A DNA stretch of 64,000 nt from positions 6,758,001-6,822,000 of the forward strand of contig CAJFCV020000004.1 in assembly GCA_904066235.2 (NCBI GenBank), given 5' to 3'. The notes under the pieces were generated by a model. The model was not told the DNA's origin, did not search any database, and was given only the letters and a program-made list of their open reading frames with translations. This stretch comes from Bursaphelenchus xylophilus. Lineage: Eukaryota; Nematoda; Chromadorea; Rhabditida; Aphelenchoididae. Within the stretch, counting starts at the first letter, position 1. Each line of letters begins with the position of its first letter. Position numbers and translations under genes: made by a program. Below, in pieces: positions 45,516 to 56,208 of the stretch.

Positions 45516-48500
45516 TCAGCAATCCAAGGTCCGGATATCATTCAAAATAAATCGTTGATAAAAGACGGGGATCTGGGTGAGTAGCTCGCTAATTGCTCGG
45601 TAATTGGAGATAATGGATCCATAAGACATCTTGCAGAGCGTGAGGATATCTTCCCCATAATAAGTGCTGATCACTTGGATGTTTACTCCCATAACAATCG
45701 ACTTTCCATCCATTCGGCAGATTACTGGGCCTCCAGAATCTCCCTGTAAATTTATATTCGGTGACAAATAGAGTAGATTATAACTTGCAGATTACAGTAA
45801 TCCCTTCTCACAACACTGTAATCCCTTACTTGGCAGAGCTTGGCCCTCGTCGTATAAAATGTCTCCCAGCAAGTGTCATCTCGGAAAGAGTCGGACTGCG
45901 GATCGAAAACCTTGAAATGGACTTCCCGGACACTCTCGGAGAGTCGCTCATCTAAAAAATATGTTCATGCCCTGAGGGCATTACCTTCCGTTATCCCCAA
46001 ACCATAAGCCGAGCAATTCCCGGAGATCCATTGTTTCCCACATCCAAAATAAATGGGAATCCGCGATGTGGGGACTCCATTTTCGAGGATCAGAAGGGCT
46101 ACGTCATTACAAGGGGCCTAAAGAAGCAGTCAATCTAGCTGCACGCTCTAACTTCCCCATAAAAAGAGCTCACCGAAGGACGATAGTCATTGTGCAGGAA
46201 GAATTTCTTCACTTTGGATGATCCTTTTTCGTTCTCTACGTCGATTAGGAGTGGTCTAAATCATAAAATAAAGTTTTACACGGGAAGTAATAGCTCAAGT
46301 TTAGGGTTGAATTGTTTTTAGAAATATATGATGGTCAGCTAACGTCTAGAAATTAAATAAGGTTGGGTACAAAATTCAACAGTTTCTTTTTAATTTTAAC
46401 ATTCATGAACTACGTTCTGCTACCTCTGAAAAAAATCTTATGCGACGCCAGATGTTGACGAAACTTAGCACTGATTTAGAATAACCCTTCCTAACTAACT
46501 AGGGAAGTGTACAAACGAACCCTCACCAAATGGCAAGTGTTATACACCATTCGAAAACCCTTGAAAAATGGTGCAAGGCACCATTTTCATTTTTTGCAGA
46601 ATGCCTAAGGGCAAAAAATTATAAACGGTTAATTTGTCCCTTAAGCAGTTGAAATGGAACTGGGACGATTGGGGAAAAAGACGATTGGGGAAAAGGACGA
46701 TTGGGGAAAAAGACGATTGGGGAAAAGTACGATTGGGGAAACCGAAAAGTATTATTTTTCTTCGATGCAAATGTCGAAATTAGGATAATCGAGGGTGCTC
46801 ATTTCGAAAATGACATTCTTTTTTTTTGATTCTTACTTTTTTTCTTAAGTAGTACTGTAAAGTAGTAATTTTTGATTTTTGTTCATAAATACTCGATTTA
46901 GGGGTTTTTGAGGGTGCTGATTTCGAATATCGGGTTTATTTTTTCTGAACATTACTAGTGTTCCTTAAGTAGTACTGTTAAGTACTAATTTTTTTAAAAT
47001 TTTCGAAAAATACTGGATTTAGGGGATTTCGAAGGTGCTGGTTTCGAAAATCATGTTCATTTTTCCTCTAGTACTATATAGTACTACTCTGACACTATAT
47101 AGTACGAGGTCAAAATATGGCTTTTGACGTTAATGGTGTTGTTTTGATGCTTAGTACTCTTCAAAAACACGTTTTAAAGACTTGGTGCTATATAGTACTA
47201 CCTGATACTATGTAGTACGAGGTGTAAAGTTGGCCTTTAGGCGTTCGTGGTGTTGTTCTGGTGCTTAGTACGCCTATTTTTACTTCGTACTACATAGTAT
47301 CGGACAGTACTATATAGTACCAAGTCTTTAAAACGTGTTTTTGAAGAGTACTAAGCATCAAAACAACACCATTAACGTCAAAAGCCATATTTTGACCTCG
47401 TACTATATAGTGTCAGAGTAGTACTATATAGTACTAGAGGAAAAATGAACATGATTTTCGAAACCAGCACCTTTGAAATCCCCTAAATCCAGTATTTTTC
47501 GAAAATTTTAAAAAAATTACTACTTTACAGTACTACTTAAGGAAAAAAGTAAGAATCAAAAAAATGAATGTCATTTTCGAAATGAGCACCCTCGATTATC
47601 CTAACTTCGACATTTGCATGGAAGAAAAAGAATACTTTTCGGTTTCCCCAATCGTACTTTTCCCCAATCGTCTTTTTCCCCAATCGTCCCTTTCCCCAAT
47701 CGTCTTTTTCCCCAATCGTCCCTTTCCCCAATCGTCTTTTTCCCCAATCGTCCAACTCCGGTTGAAATATCTTCTACGGGGCACAATAAATGTTATTTCA
47801 AAACGCTAAATGGTACGTATTGCTAATAGGTTGGTCTAAGAATCATTATGAAGTTTGGTGCTTGCCGGTAAAACCATTTTACATATAACATTTACTGGTT
47901 TTAAGTACCCATAAGGTGAAAAAACACTTTCCACTTTTTTTAATCTTTAAAAACATGTAGGTTTGATGGTTTTAACCGTAATCGGCCGTCTTCCAGAAAA
48001 ATAAAGCATTTGTAAAACTTTAACGCAAATATTTTCCTAACTGTAAGAACGCAAAAATGATTTTCCCCAAGCTGGGAACTGAACCTGGCTTGGTTTGGCT
48101 TACCAGCCGGCTCAGCAACCACTTTAAAAGCAACCCTCTCCGATGATTTTTTCCTGCCCCAGAAAGAAAGATTTTTGTTGCAAAATGACCTAAAAATAAT
48201 ACAATTTACAGTATGTCGTCGCGGAAAGGCATTCTGCAAAAAACGAAAATGATGCCCTGAATCACTTTTCAAGGGCTCTTCAATGACATATTTCACTTAT
48301 CATTTGGTGAGGGTTCGTATGTACACTAATGAAGTAATAATCGAGGTTCGACTGTACAGGGTGTCCAGAGAAATTCCGCGGAAAGTTTTTGTCGATTTCT
48401 CGGCGCTCAGGCAAGATATCCAAAAAATTCTTTTTGCATTAGAAAGAAGAATATGGGCGGTTTTTTGTCTAAAAAAGCTTTTTTGTCCGCCGACGCGGAA

Positions 48501-49793
48501 CATACTGTATTTGGCGGACCTTTTGGTAGCTTTTTTGGTCATCACACCAATCTTAAAAGCTTCAGTACGACTTCTGATTGTTAAAAAGAGAATGTTATCT
48601 TATTTTTATGTTTACCAAACATTCGGCAATGAAATGGCGAGCTTTCCATATCGACGGAGGCCAGAACTCAGCTTCGGATAGGAGATGTCTTAAAACATTA
48701 TGTGGCCAGCATTCTCTACTGATCCCATATGCTCTCCAAAATTTTGTCGCCAAGCCTTGGCAGCAATTTAGCCACTAGCAAACCACTTGGTGAACCAGAA
48801 AACAACAAAATATTTTTTGTTTAAGCTTCGCTTTGCCCCGCTGTTTCAAACCTCCGCACGGTGCGGTCGGACTTTATCGCTGTTGACGCAACTACACAGT
48901 GCGGTGCAGTTGCTAAATGCGATTGCATAGCGTTGTCGTCGGTCCCCTGATCCTTTGTGGAAAAAACTGAAGGCTTCCCGATAGTTTCAGGATCATAATA
49001 AAGCGTTTAAGATTGGTGTGATGACCAAAAACGCGATCAAAAGTCTCCGCCCAATACAGTACGTTCCGCGCCGGCGTTCAAAAAAACTTTTTTAAAGAAA
49101 AAACCGCCCATATTCTTCTTTCTAATGAAAAAAGAATTTTTTGGATATCTTGCCTGAGCGCCGAGAAATCGACAAAAACTTTCCGCGGAATTTCTCTGGA
49201 CACCCTGTAGAAACGAAAGAGGTTTTGAGGTTCAAAGTTGCCAGAAATTCTGCGCTTTTCGGCGAATTTCTAAAGTTCTCTAAAGTTTCATGCCTATTTC
49301 TACCATAGAGGGTAATAGTTACACAAAAAACTTTTTTCTGTACGAAACTGTACGTGGAGAAAAAGTGTATCTAACGCTGACCGCTTGCCGAGTTTCGCGC
49401 CCTCCCGCGGCCACAAAGATCATTGAATATCTTGGCTGTCCCTGCAAAGCAAAAATTTTCAAGATTTGATATGTGGCATGCACGATGTGTGTACAAAATG
49501 AAGAATCTGAGCGTCGCACTTGGGGCACTTCCCTCGTAGGTAAATTAAATTTGATTAAAACCTTACTCTTTGCCAAGCTCCTCATTGAAAATACAATGGG
49601 CCGCCGTGAGAACGACGTACTCGGACAAGAGGACCCCAGTGCAGAACTGGGGTCCGGCCTCGGTCAACGATGTTATTCTGACCACTCTTTTGGCATCCAG
49701 ATTCTTGGTGATTGGACTGAAAAGAGAACGCCGGGATTTGGAGTTGACTGCGGCAAAGTAGAGGAATAAAGAGAGAAGGAATTGGGGAAACAT
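45516..49793 (-). CDS. Trypsin-like (S1A) serine protease split by a 3.3-kb intron
   Basis: Five exons (49793-49567, 46255-46174, 46117-45985, 45951-45830, 45743-45516) join in phase to 263 residues. A signal peptide (MFPQFLLSLFLYFAAVNS) is followed by the S1 fold: FCTGVLLSEYVVLTAAHCIF (catalytic His), PCNDVALLILENG (catalytic Asp) and GDSGGPVICR (catalytic Ser). The classic I-V-G-G activation N-terminus is replaced by RVVRITSLTEA, so zymogen activation may differ. Secreted S1 proteases act in digestion, cuticle processing or immunity. Exon 1 is 3.3 kb from exon 2; the phase match (GA|A, giving Glu) and the complementary catalytic residues support one gene. That intron holds two inverted-repeat elements. 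Were the N-terminal exon unrelated, the rest would lack its His. Confidence 0.8.
46507..48326. mobile_element. 1.8-kb foldback element with minisatellites and palindromic core
   Basis: The outer ends match in inverse orientation: GTGTACAAACGAACCCTCAC at 46507 and the reverse complement of 48307-48326 (GTGTACATACGAACCCTCAC), extending past CAGAATGCCT. Inside is a large palindrome: left arm about 46640-47221, right arm about 47287-47755, loop near 47222-47286. The arms carry 16-bp minisatellites (GACGATTGGGGAAAAA-type, five units at 46664-46742; seven inverted units at 47643-47753) and copies of the self-complementary GTACTATATAGTAC. The left arm has an internal duplication absent from the right. 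No transposase is encoded. The structure fits a foldback (FB-like) element. Confidence 0.8.
48357..49207. mobile_element. 851-bp TA-flanked inverted-repeat element
   Basis: The termini are near-perfect inverted repeats of about 200 bp, starting CAGGGTGTCCAGAGAAAT and ending ATTTCTCTGGACACCCTG. They extend through CGCGGAAAGTTTTTGTCGAT and GGCGCTCAGGCAAGATATCC to a shared TTGGTGTGATGACC region. A TA dinucleotide flanks both ends (48355-48356, 49208-49209), as for Tc1/mariner insertions. The central ~400 bp has no intact transposase, so it is non-autonomous. Confidence 0.8.
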
Positions 49794-50224
49794 TGATAAT
49801 TATGGGACCAATAATATTATTTTTGATCTTAAGAAGATTCGGCGATGATTCAGCGACGGAAAACTCACCACGGAATTTCAAAAAAAAAGTTTCGATTTTT
49901 TGGCCTTTTCGATTTCGGAAATGAAAAATAGAAAACGCAAAAATGTAATGTAGATTATACAGTAACAGGTAACTAACTGCTGTATGATACAATTACATCG
50001 CATGTAATTTGTTTCGGATATGAAAAGTTGTTTTGCAAAGACCAGACAGTTCATGGATTTAGTTGCTTAATACCCCGAGGGGATCCTCCTTGAATCAAAA
50101 CCGTAATTTCCTGTGAAACTGTGGGATAAACCCTGAGGGTATTTACTCAAACAAAACCGGTTGGAAGCGCGTTGTTCCGAGAGCTTCACAAGGTTCATTT
50201 CGAACAGGTAAAACAGCGCCGTTT
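49794..50224. other. Divergent promoter region, protease / MLT-10-like
   Basis: A 431-bp gap between the start codons of the protease (-) and the MLT-10-like gene (+). It should contain both promoters. Short CCTGAGGGT/CCCGAGGGG runs occur near 50075-50140. No exon is seen. Confidence 0.4.
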
Positions 50225-53200
50225 ATGCATTCCGTTCTGCTGATGATGACACTCGCGATGATCTCTGATCCGGCTTGTGGTAGGTCTGGTTATGCCCGGG
50301 CCTTTATTAATTTTATGGTAATTTAGGCAACGATGTAGAGAGATTCGTATTTGACCCAACAAATCTGGAGGCATTGTTTCACAGCAACGGGATCAGTGCG
50401 TTTTTGAAGGTAGGATTTTTAAAAATTCCGTGTTATGACCAGTGGTAATCCGCGACACGTTTTCCGGATTTTGGGCCGGCCGCGTCTAGCGCTTTTTAGG
50501 CCTGCCGCGGCCCGTACAGGCTCGATTTGGTGCCGAATTTCGTGTTAAAAGCTCCTTTATAGAGGTACTCGGCAAACTACGGCCAAGCTTGGGAACTAAA
50601 GTTAGGTAAAAAAAAAGGTGTTGATCGCTGGCATACGATTACCATAATATTAGTTTTGTGGTTTTTAAGGTACCTTCCAATAAAATGTACCTGTTTTCTT
50701 TGATCCTACCGCCTCTTAAGTGCCAAAAACTAAACGTTTTAGAACTTGAGAAAATGCAACTACAACAACGTCATTGAAAGCTGACCACCCTACCCCTGGT
50801 TATGACCCACTCTTAAAAAAATGCTATTTAAAAAAATAATTCCTACATATTATTCATTTTAAGCTAGCATAAAATAAAATTTGTAAACCTGTGAAAAATA
50901 GAGCGGAAGGGGGTTTACGTAGGACTTTAAGTCAACTTGTGACTGATTTTTCACCCCTAAAACCCGAAAATGAGCAGCTAATTTTTACATATTCTTAATC
51001 AGCATGATTTAACGGATTTTGGAGGTATCTCCCGTTTAAAATTAGGAACCCCATAAAAGTACTTTCCTTGTAAGATTTTTAATTAATTATCAGGCCAAAG
51101 CGAATTCGGTGTTGAAAGAGGTCCACCGTGATGACGTCATCGTGTTCAGTGAATGCATACGAAATAAAACCAGTCCATTGTTGTACTCGAGATGTCTGGT
51201 GTCCTTGATGAACTCTCGAGATCGAATGAAAGCTAATTTAAACGATCCCTGGGATTCGAATATCGTCGACGACGTAGCCCAACTCCTCAAACCGCCCATG
51301 AAATCGACGCCTACTGTAAAATTTAAAAAGAAATCGATTGGGATTTGGAAAGAACAACATAAAAAATTGAGGAACGTGATCAAAACAGGGAGCTCAAGTA
51401 TAATGAGACCCCTTAGAGGATTGAATTTACTGACTGGACACTTGATGCGAAAGAGGAGGAGGGTATACGGTAGGATTATTTTAATTTTTAATTATTTTTT
51501 TCGCAGAGAGTCCCTTCAAAAATGTCCTCAAAATCCAGAAAATGCAGGATTTTTTCTCCAAAATGGAGCACTGTAACAATTATTTCCGAAAAATAAAGGA
51601 AGAAAATGAACGGTAAAATTCGCTTATTAGTATATTAGGTTGGCAACTAAGTTATTGAAATTTTCTTTGCATTATTCCACAGACCTTCTTAAGTCAGTAT
51701 GGCTAGTATCGCACTATCCCACCTGTAGTAGGGTTAGAGTACTATCAAACCCAGAGACATCGAACTCGCAGCTCGCGTGTTGGTGTAGTACCTTGAATTT
51801 GAATAAGAGCAATTTTGAGTGGTCATTTTTCAGTGCCATGCAGTGCCTTTAGAACTCGAATGACATAATGCTAATGTACAACGTTTACAACGTCAGGACA
51901 CCTTCAACAGTCTTGTGATAACATTTTGTCCCAAAAGGATCAATAGAAATTATTACGACTTCGCTTAAAATTAGGCGGTAGGCTGTCTTTCAAGGTGTTG
52001 CACGAGACGCTAAAGAAGGCAGCGCGGTTAAGTCTTCGGGTAGTGACAGAGCTATTCACTACGAACCAAATAGTAGCATAAACCGTCTTCCTTCTTGGAG
52101 CATGACATAAAGTCGCGACCGAATTTATCTTTATGACCTGACTAGTGACTCCCAAAAAGTTAACCGAGTAGTTGCTATTTTTTTCCAAGACCATTGAGCC
52201 CCTGATAAATCTCGGGCCCTGAAAAAGGACGTCTATTCTCTTTGTTAAAAAACCATACAGGAGCCAGCGACCCTAGGCGCGGTATCCTGAAGTTAAGACC
52301 GAACAGACCCTTTATACTCGATGAAAGTATTTTTAAAGATTTTAGCAAATTTTTTATGCGCTATGGTCTCGGGAAAATTACCAACACAGGGTATTGCTCC
52401 TCCGAATATGTTTACATGGGAGATAGAAAAGATTCGGGCTGCGAGCAAAATGAAATCTAGAATAACCACTTACATCGGGATGCCTGTTTGGCCCGATAGA
52501 AATAATGACCGTAGAAAATTGTCAAACAGTCCAAATAGACTTTGCTTTCCTAAGTGTTGTGAAGTACTAATGTTACTCTCTGTGGCGTATATCACACCCA
52601 TTTGGCTGCGCACGATCTAAGTTATAAAAACTTCAGTATAAAAGAACATCTAGAAACCGACTTCATGAAATCATCAAAGCCTAATTTCCCTAGTTTCTCT
52701 GTTGGTGGTGCCACTACACATTCAGATGATAAGGTTTGTATTGTTGTTACTAATAGTCGGTATTATAGTTGTTGACTGTCAAGCCTTTAAAAGGTTATGG
52801 CAAAAACAAAAGGAGTCAAAAATTTCAATAACTTAGTTGCCAACCTAATAATACATTTTTTTAATCATTTTATATTTTTTTTATTTTTAGCATAATTTCG
52901 ATAATTTTTGCATGAATCGTTTCAGAGTTCTGTCATCATATGGTTATAAGGCCAAATTCGAAACAAAAAACGAAGGATTGATCGAGGAAATGTTGCAGAA
53001 ATTGCAGGCAATTCTCGAAGATCTCGACTTCCAGAAAATCTCGGTTCTCTCCCCGAAGATTTTGGCCTTATTTCCCAACTCAAAACGTCCTCAATTCTTG
53101 TCTCCGGAGATTCTAAACTTTCAAAATACGGGGATTCTTCCACTTCCACAACTCTTCAAAGTAAGTGTTGCCCAGTGTAACAAAAACGTATATAAATTTG

Positions 53201-54381
53201 ATGTCAATTCGGACTTTAGTTGATCTCCTCGAGTGATTCGGAGGCCTTATTCTGGATGGAGCTGCTTCTGGAGATGGTAGGGGCTTCAGAAAAATTGGAT
53301 TCCTTCCTGGAAATGTACTCTGCCGAGATGACCCGGATGGATTCTTTTATTTACCCGAGGATTCTGGAACGAGAACGGAAAGAATATTTACTCAAGAAAG
53401 CTCTTGATGCATCCACGACGAAACAAAGCCGGGAATTGGAAGAGATCGGCTTCACATTTCTGAGCAGAGGCCAGGCCCGGCTTCTCTTCGGGTCCGAGGA
53501 AGGTGAGAATTCGATATATATATCTTACTGTAATCGATGCCATTAATGAGGGCAAAATGTAGTTAGAATGGGTTAGAGTTTGGGCAAATGGCGTCATTTC
53601 GAAGGAGGATGGAAGTAGTTGATCCAAGATCTGCCCTTTTGATTTACGTCATTTCAGCGGCGATTTACGACGGAGTAGACGCGAAAGGGCGCGATAAAAA
53701 GCTTGAGGAAAGGATTAGGAAGATAAGCGAGCTGGAAGAGAATCAGATCAAGCTCAGAGGAAAGAGACAAGAGCCAGGCCCAGAGGGGGAACGGCGGGAA
53801 GGACCATTCAGTGGATTACACGTATTGGAACCCTTTGCATTCATCAGTAATTTGAGGTCACCCCCGGTCTTAGAAGGTCTTATCCTAAGTCCTCATGCTT
53901 TTGTCACCGAAATATTACGGCCAGAACTTTTAACTGTAAGCGACCGCAAGCATTCTTCCAACTTGTGTTATTTTAGACAGATATCCTCTCTCCCCGTGCA
54001 TTTATTCCGACGATTCTGAGCCCTCAAGCATTGATTTCCCGAGTCTTGAGTCCGGCGGCCTTCAGGTTGGAATTACTCAGCCCCACGGCACTGATCGCGT
54101 GGGTGGCGACGCCTGAAGCGCTGATTGCCGACATTTTATCTCCTCGCATGTTGGAGACGCGAATCGCTTCACCTGAGTTTCTGACAGTGCAGATCTTATC
54201 TCCAAGCCTCCTCTCGCCCAAATTCGGGTCCGATGAGACCCTCTCCTTCAACGTGCTCAGCCCTAACATTCTGTCGCCCCGTTTCGAGAGCAAGGAGAAG
54301 ATGGTTGTGGAGATTCTCTCGCCCCACATTCTTGGTGGAGGCCATCAGCCCTCCGATTCCCAGATCCAAAACCAGCCCTGA
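50225..54381 (+). CDS. MLT-10-family (moulting cycle) secreted protein
   Basis: Eight exons (50225-50279, 50327-50409, 51094-51469, 51507-51612, 52926-53160, 53220-53502, 53658-53935, 53977-54381) join in phase to 606 residues. A signal peptide (MHSVLLMMTLAMISDP) precedes a region with MLT-10-type blocks (NDVERFVFDPTNLEALFH; KISVLSPKILALFPN; ELEEIGFTFLSRGQARLLFG; GLHVLEPFAFISNLRSPPVL). The C-terminal ~190 residues are a run of about a dozen degenerate 10-12-residue repeats built on 'LSP-A/F-L'. In C. elegans the MLT-10 family is expressed in the epidermis before moults and is needed for cuticle exchange. Introns 2 and 4 are unusually large because of repeats. The acceptor at 52925 is chosen over nearer TAG sites because only it keeps the frame open. 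Confidence 0.88.
50860..51088 (-). repeat. Interspersed repeat, copy 2 (MLT-10-like intron 2)
   Basis: This is the inverted counterpart of 13600-13830. Matching blocks include GGGGTTTACGTAGGACTTTAA (reverse orientation, 50909-50929) and the segment ending TACTTTCCTTGTAAGAT at about 51076. Divergence between copies looks like roughly 15-25 percent by eye. Confidence 0.7.
51635..52848. mobile_element. Mariner-type element, decayed
   Basis: Ends TTAGGTTGGCAACTAAGTTA (51635) and TAACTTAGTTGCCAACCTAA (to 52848) are perfect inverted repeats that continue through TTGAAATTTT with minor differences. TA dinucleotides flank both sides (51633-51634, 52849-52850). The TTAGGTTGGCAA terminus and the 1214-bp length are characteristic of mariner elements (~1.3 kb). 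I could not find an intact D,D34D transposase; open frames inside are short and broken. It sits in intron 4 of the MLT-10-like gene. Confidence 0.82.
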
Positions 54382-54601
54382 GTTCCTCTTGATCCCCCGA
54401 GATCCGACGGCCGATTAAAATCATGTTGTACATACTGTAAAATGAAACCCTGATAGTGTTTATGTGAACAGTTTTGCATAATAATTTAAATAATTTACTC
54501 TTTGGAATAGCTTAGGATGAGGACTAGAAGTGTCTGGTTTACTATGTAACTTATCGTATATACATTTGCATCCCGTATATGGTTGATAACAATAACATTC
54601 A

Positions 54602-56208
54602 TTAGGAAGACAAAGTGTCAATGAAATCGTCGGTCAAGGTGGGCTGTGGCGAGAGGAAGTTGCCCAGCTTGCCCACCATTTCTCTGAAGATCTCGGGATA
54701 GGCAAGGCCTTTCGTGGCGTGGAATATCAATAACATGGCGAAGTGAGTGATCCGGGAAAGGTTCTGGAAATATGATGGATAACACAGAAACAGATAGAAG
54801 ATAATTCTGGAAGAACGGAAACTCACCTGGAATTCAGTGATGAGTAAAATAATGACCGGCATTCTCTGTGAAATATCCCTGCCAGTACTTTTGATATGCG
54901 CTCCCAATCCCCGGAGGGTTTCTTGCCGACATTTGTCCAGCAAATTCTTTGTCTTCTCAGACACCAATCGTTTGCATTCCGATGACGTGTACAGTAATAA
55001 CAATAAAGCGGCAGTCTCAACTTCATCCAAATGGGCCTTGGCGAAGGCTACCGTAACAGACCGTACCAGATTAACGGCAACGCCGAACATATAGTCATGG
55101 ACAGTCCGGTATGTCCCCTGAGGGTCGTCGAGGCGGATGGAGGGATAGAGGTAGGACCAGTAGATCTCGGTGGAGGTTTGGGAGAGCTGATGATATGTCC
55201 CATCGGAATTGTAACTCTGACTCTTCTCATGCCCATTAAATCTCATTGTAGTGAGGACTCGGCCGAGGAGATCCCAGTATTGCACAAAACAGTATTTGGT
55301 TAGCTCAGCCTAAAATCATGAGCATATCTTTTGATTTTAAATTTTAAAAGAAAAGTAAAAAGTTCTAATAACAAAAGAATTTAAATAACAATAGATCTAC
55401 TTACCCAGTCATCATCGGGGATATCTTTGAAAATTGCGAATTCGTTGCGAACAATCTGATCATAGACTGCAAACTCGATGTGAGATACGACCATATCATG
55501 CTGGCCACTCTCACTTTCCTTGGCCTCGTTCAAAATGTTATCTCCGGCTCTGATATTCCCAAACTGACGTCGACAATTTGCTGTGAATTCGAAAACAACT
55601 TTCCTCCGCATTTTCAGAAAATCCTGGAGCATTTCACCTATCATTTCATCCAGAAAAATGTCTGAGGTAACAACAGGGATCTTCTTCGAGAACGAGGAAT
55701 ACTTTTCTCGTTGCTCCGAGTGCAGTTGTAACTCTATAAACAGAATGTCAGCAAATAATTGTGAGGAATTTCAATTTAGGGTCTTCAAATCTCACTTGAT
55801 TCCAGCATTCCAGCTTGAATACATCGTTGAAATCGACAATATTTACAGGCTCTTCGTGTGGGGACCACTAAAATCCCAAGAAAAATATAAGAATTGTTAT
55901 GTCATCTCTCGAATAACAACAAAACAATCCAACTTACGGGCATTCTGGCCACAGAGTCGTCCATTCAAACATTTGTAATGTTTTTTCTGTTTGATAGAAC
56001 GTCGGAAAAAGGCGCGGCAGCCAGTGCAAACACCGACTTTGAGGTAGAACACATTGACCGGCTCGATTCTACAGATGGCACAAACATTCTGGGCGGGAGG
56101 GGAGTGGTTGAAGATGACGCTGAGCGATGAGGTAGGGTCCAGAGTGCCTAAGGGACTGTCCTCCGAACTGGACGAACTTTCGATCGAATCTGCCGTGGAA
56201 AGAGGCAT
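54602..56208 (-). CDS. Nuclear hormone receptor (nematode supplementary type)
   Basis: Five exons (56208-55938, 55867-55796, 55733-55405, 55309-54827, 54763-54602) join in phase to 438 residues. The DNA-binding domain (~43-120) has two C4 zinc fingers: CAICRIEP...VCTGCRAFFRRSI (P-box region CTGCRA) and KCLNGRLC...RRACKYCRFQRCIQAGM. A hinge follows, then a ligand-binding-type domain of mostly helices (about 200-430). The P-box differs from the canonical CEGCKG, as in the expanded nematode NHR groups related to HNF4. These are ligand-regulated nuclear transcription factors; the ligand and targets cannot be predicted. I see no missing zinc ligand. Confidence 0.9.

Noticed and set aside
47537..47826. 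Overlapping open frames in all frames with periodic peptides such as DWGKRRLGK and SFSPIV-FPNR
   Set aside because: They are translations of a 16-bp minisatellite on both strands; 16 is not a multiple of three, so every frame stays open. No start context, splice logic or conservation.
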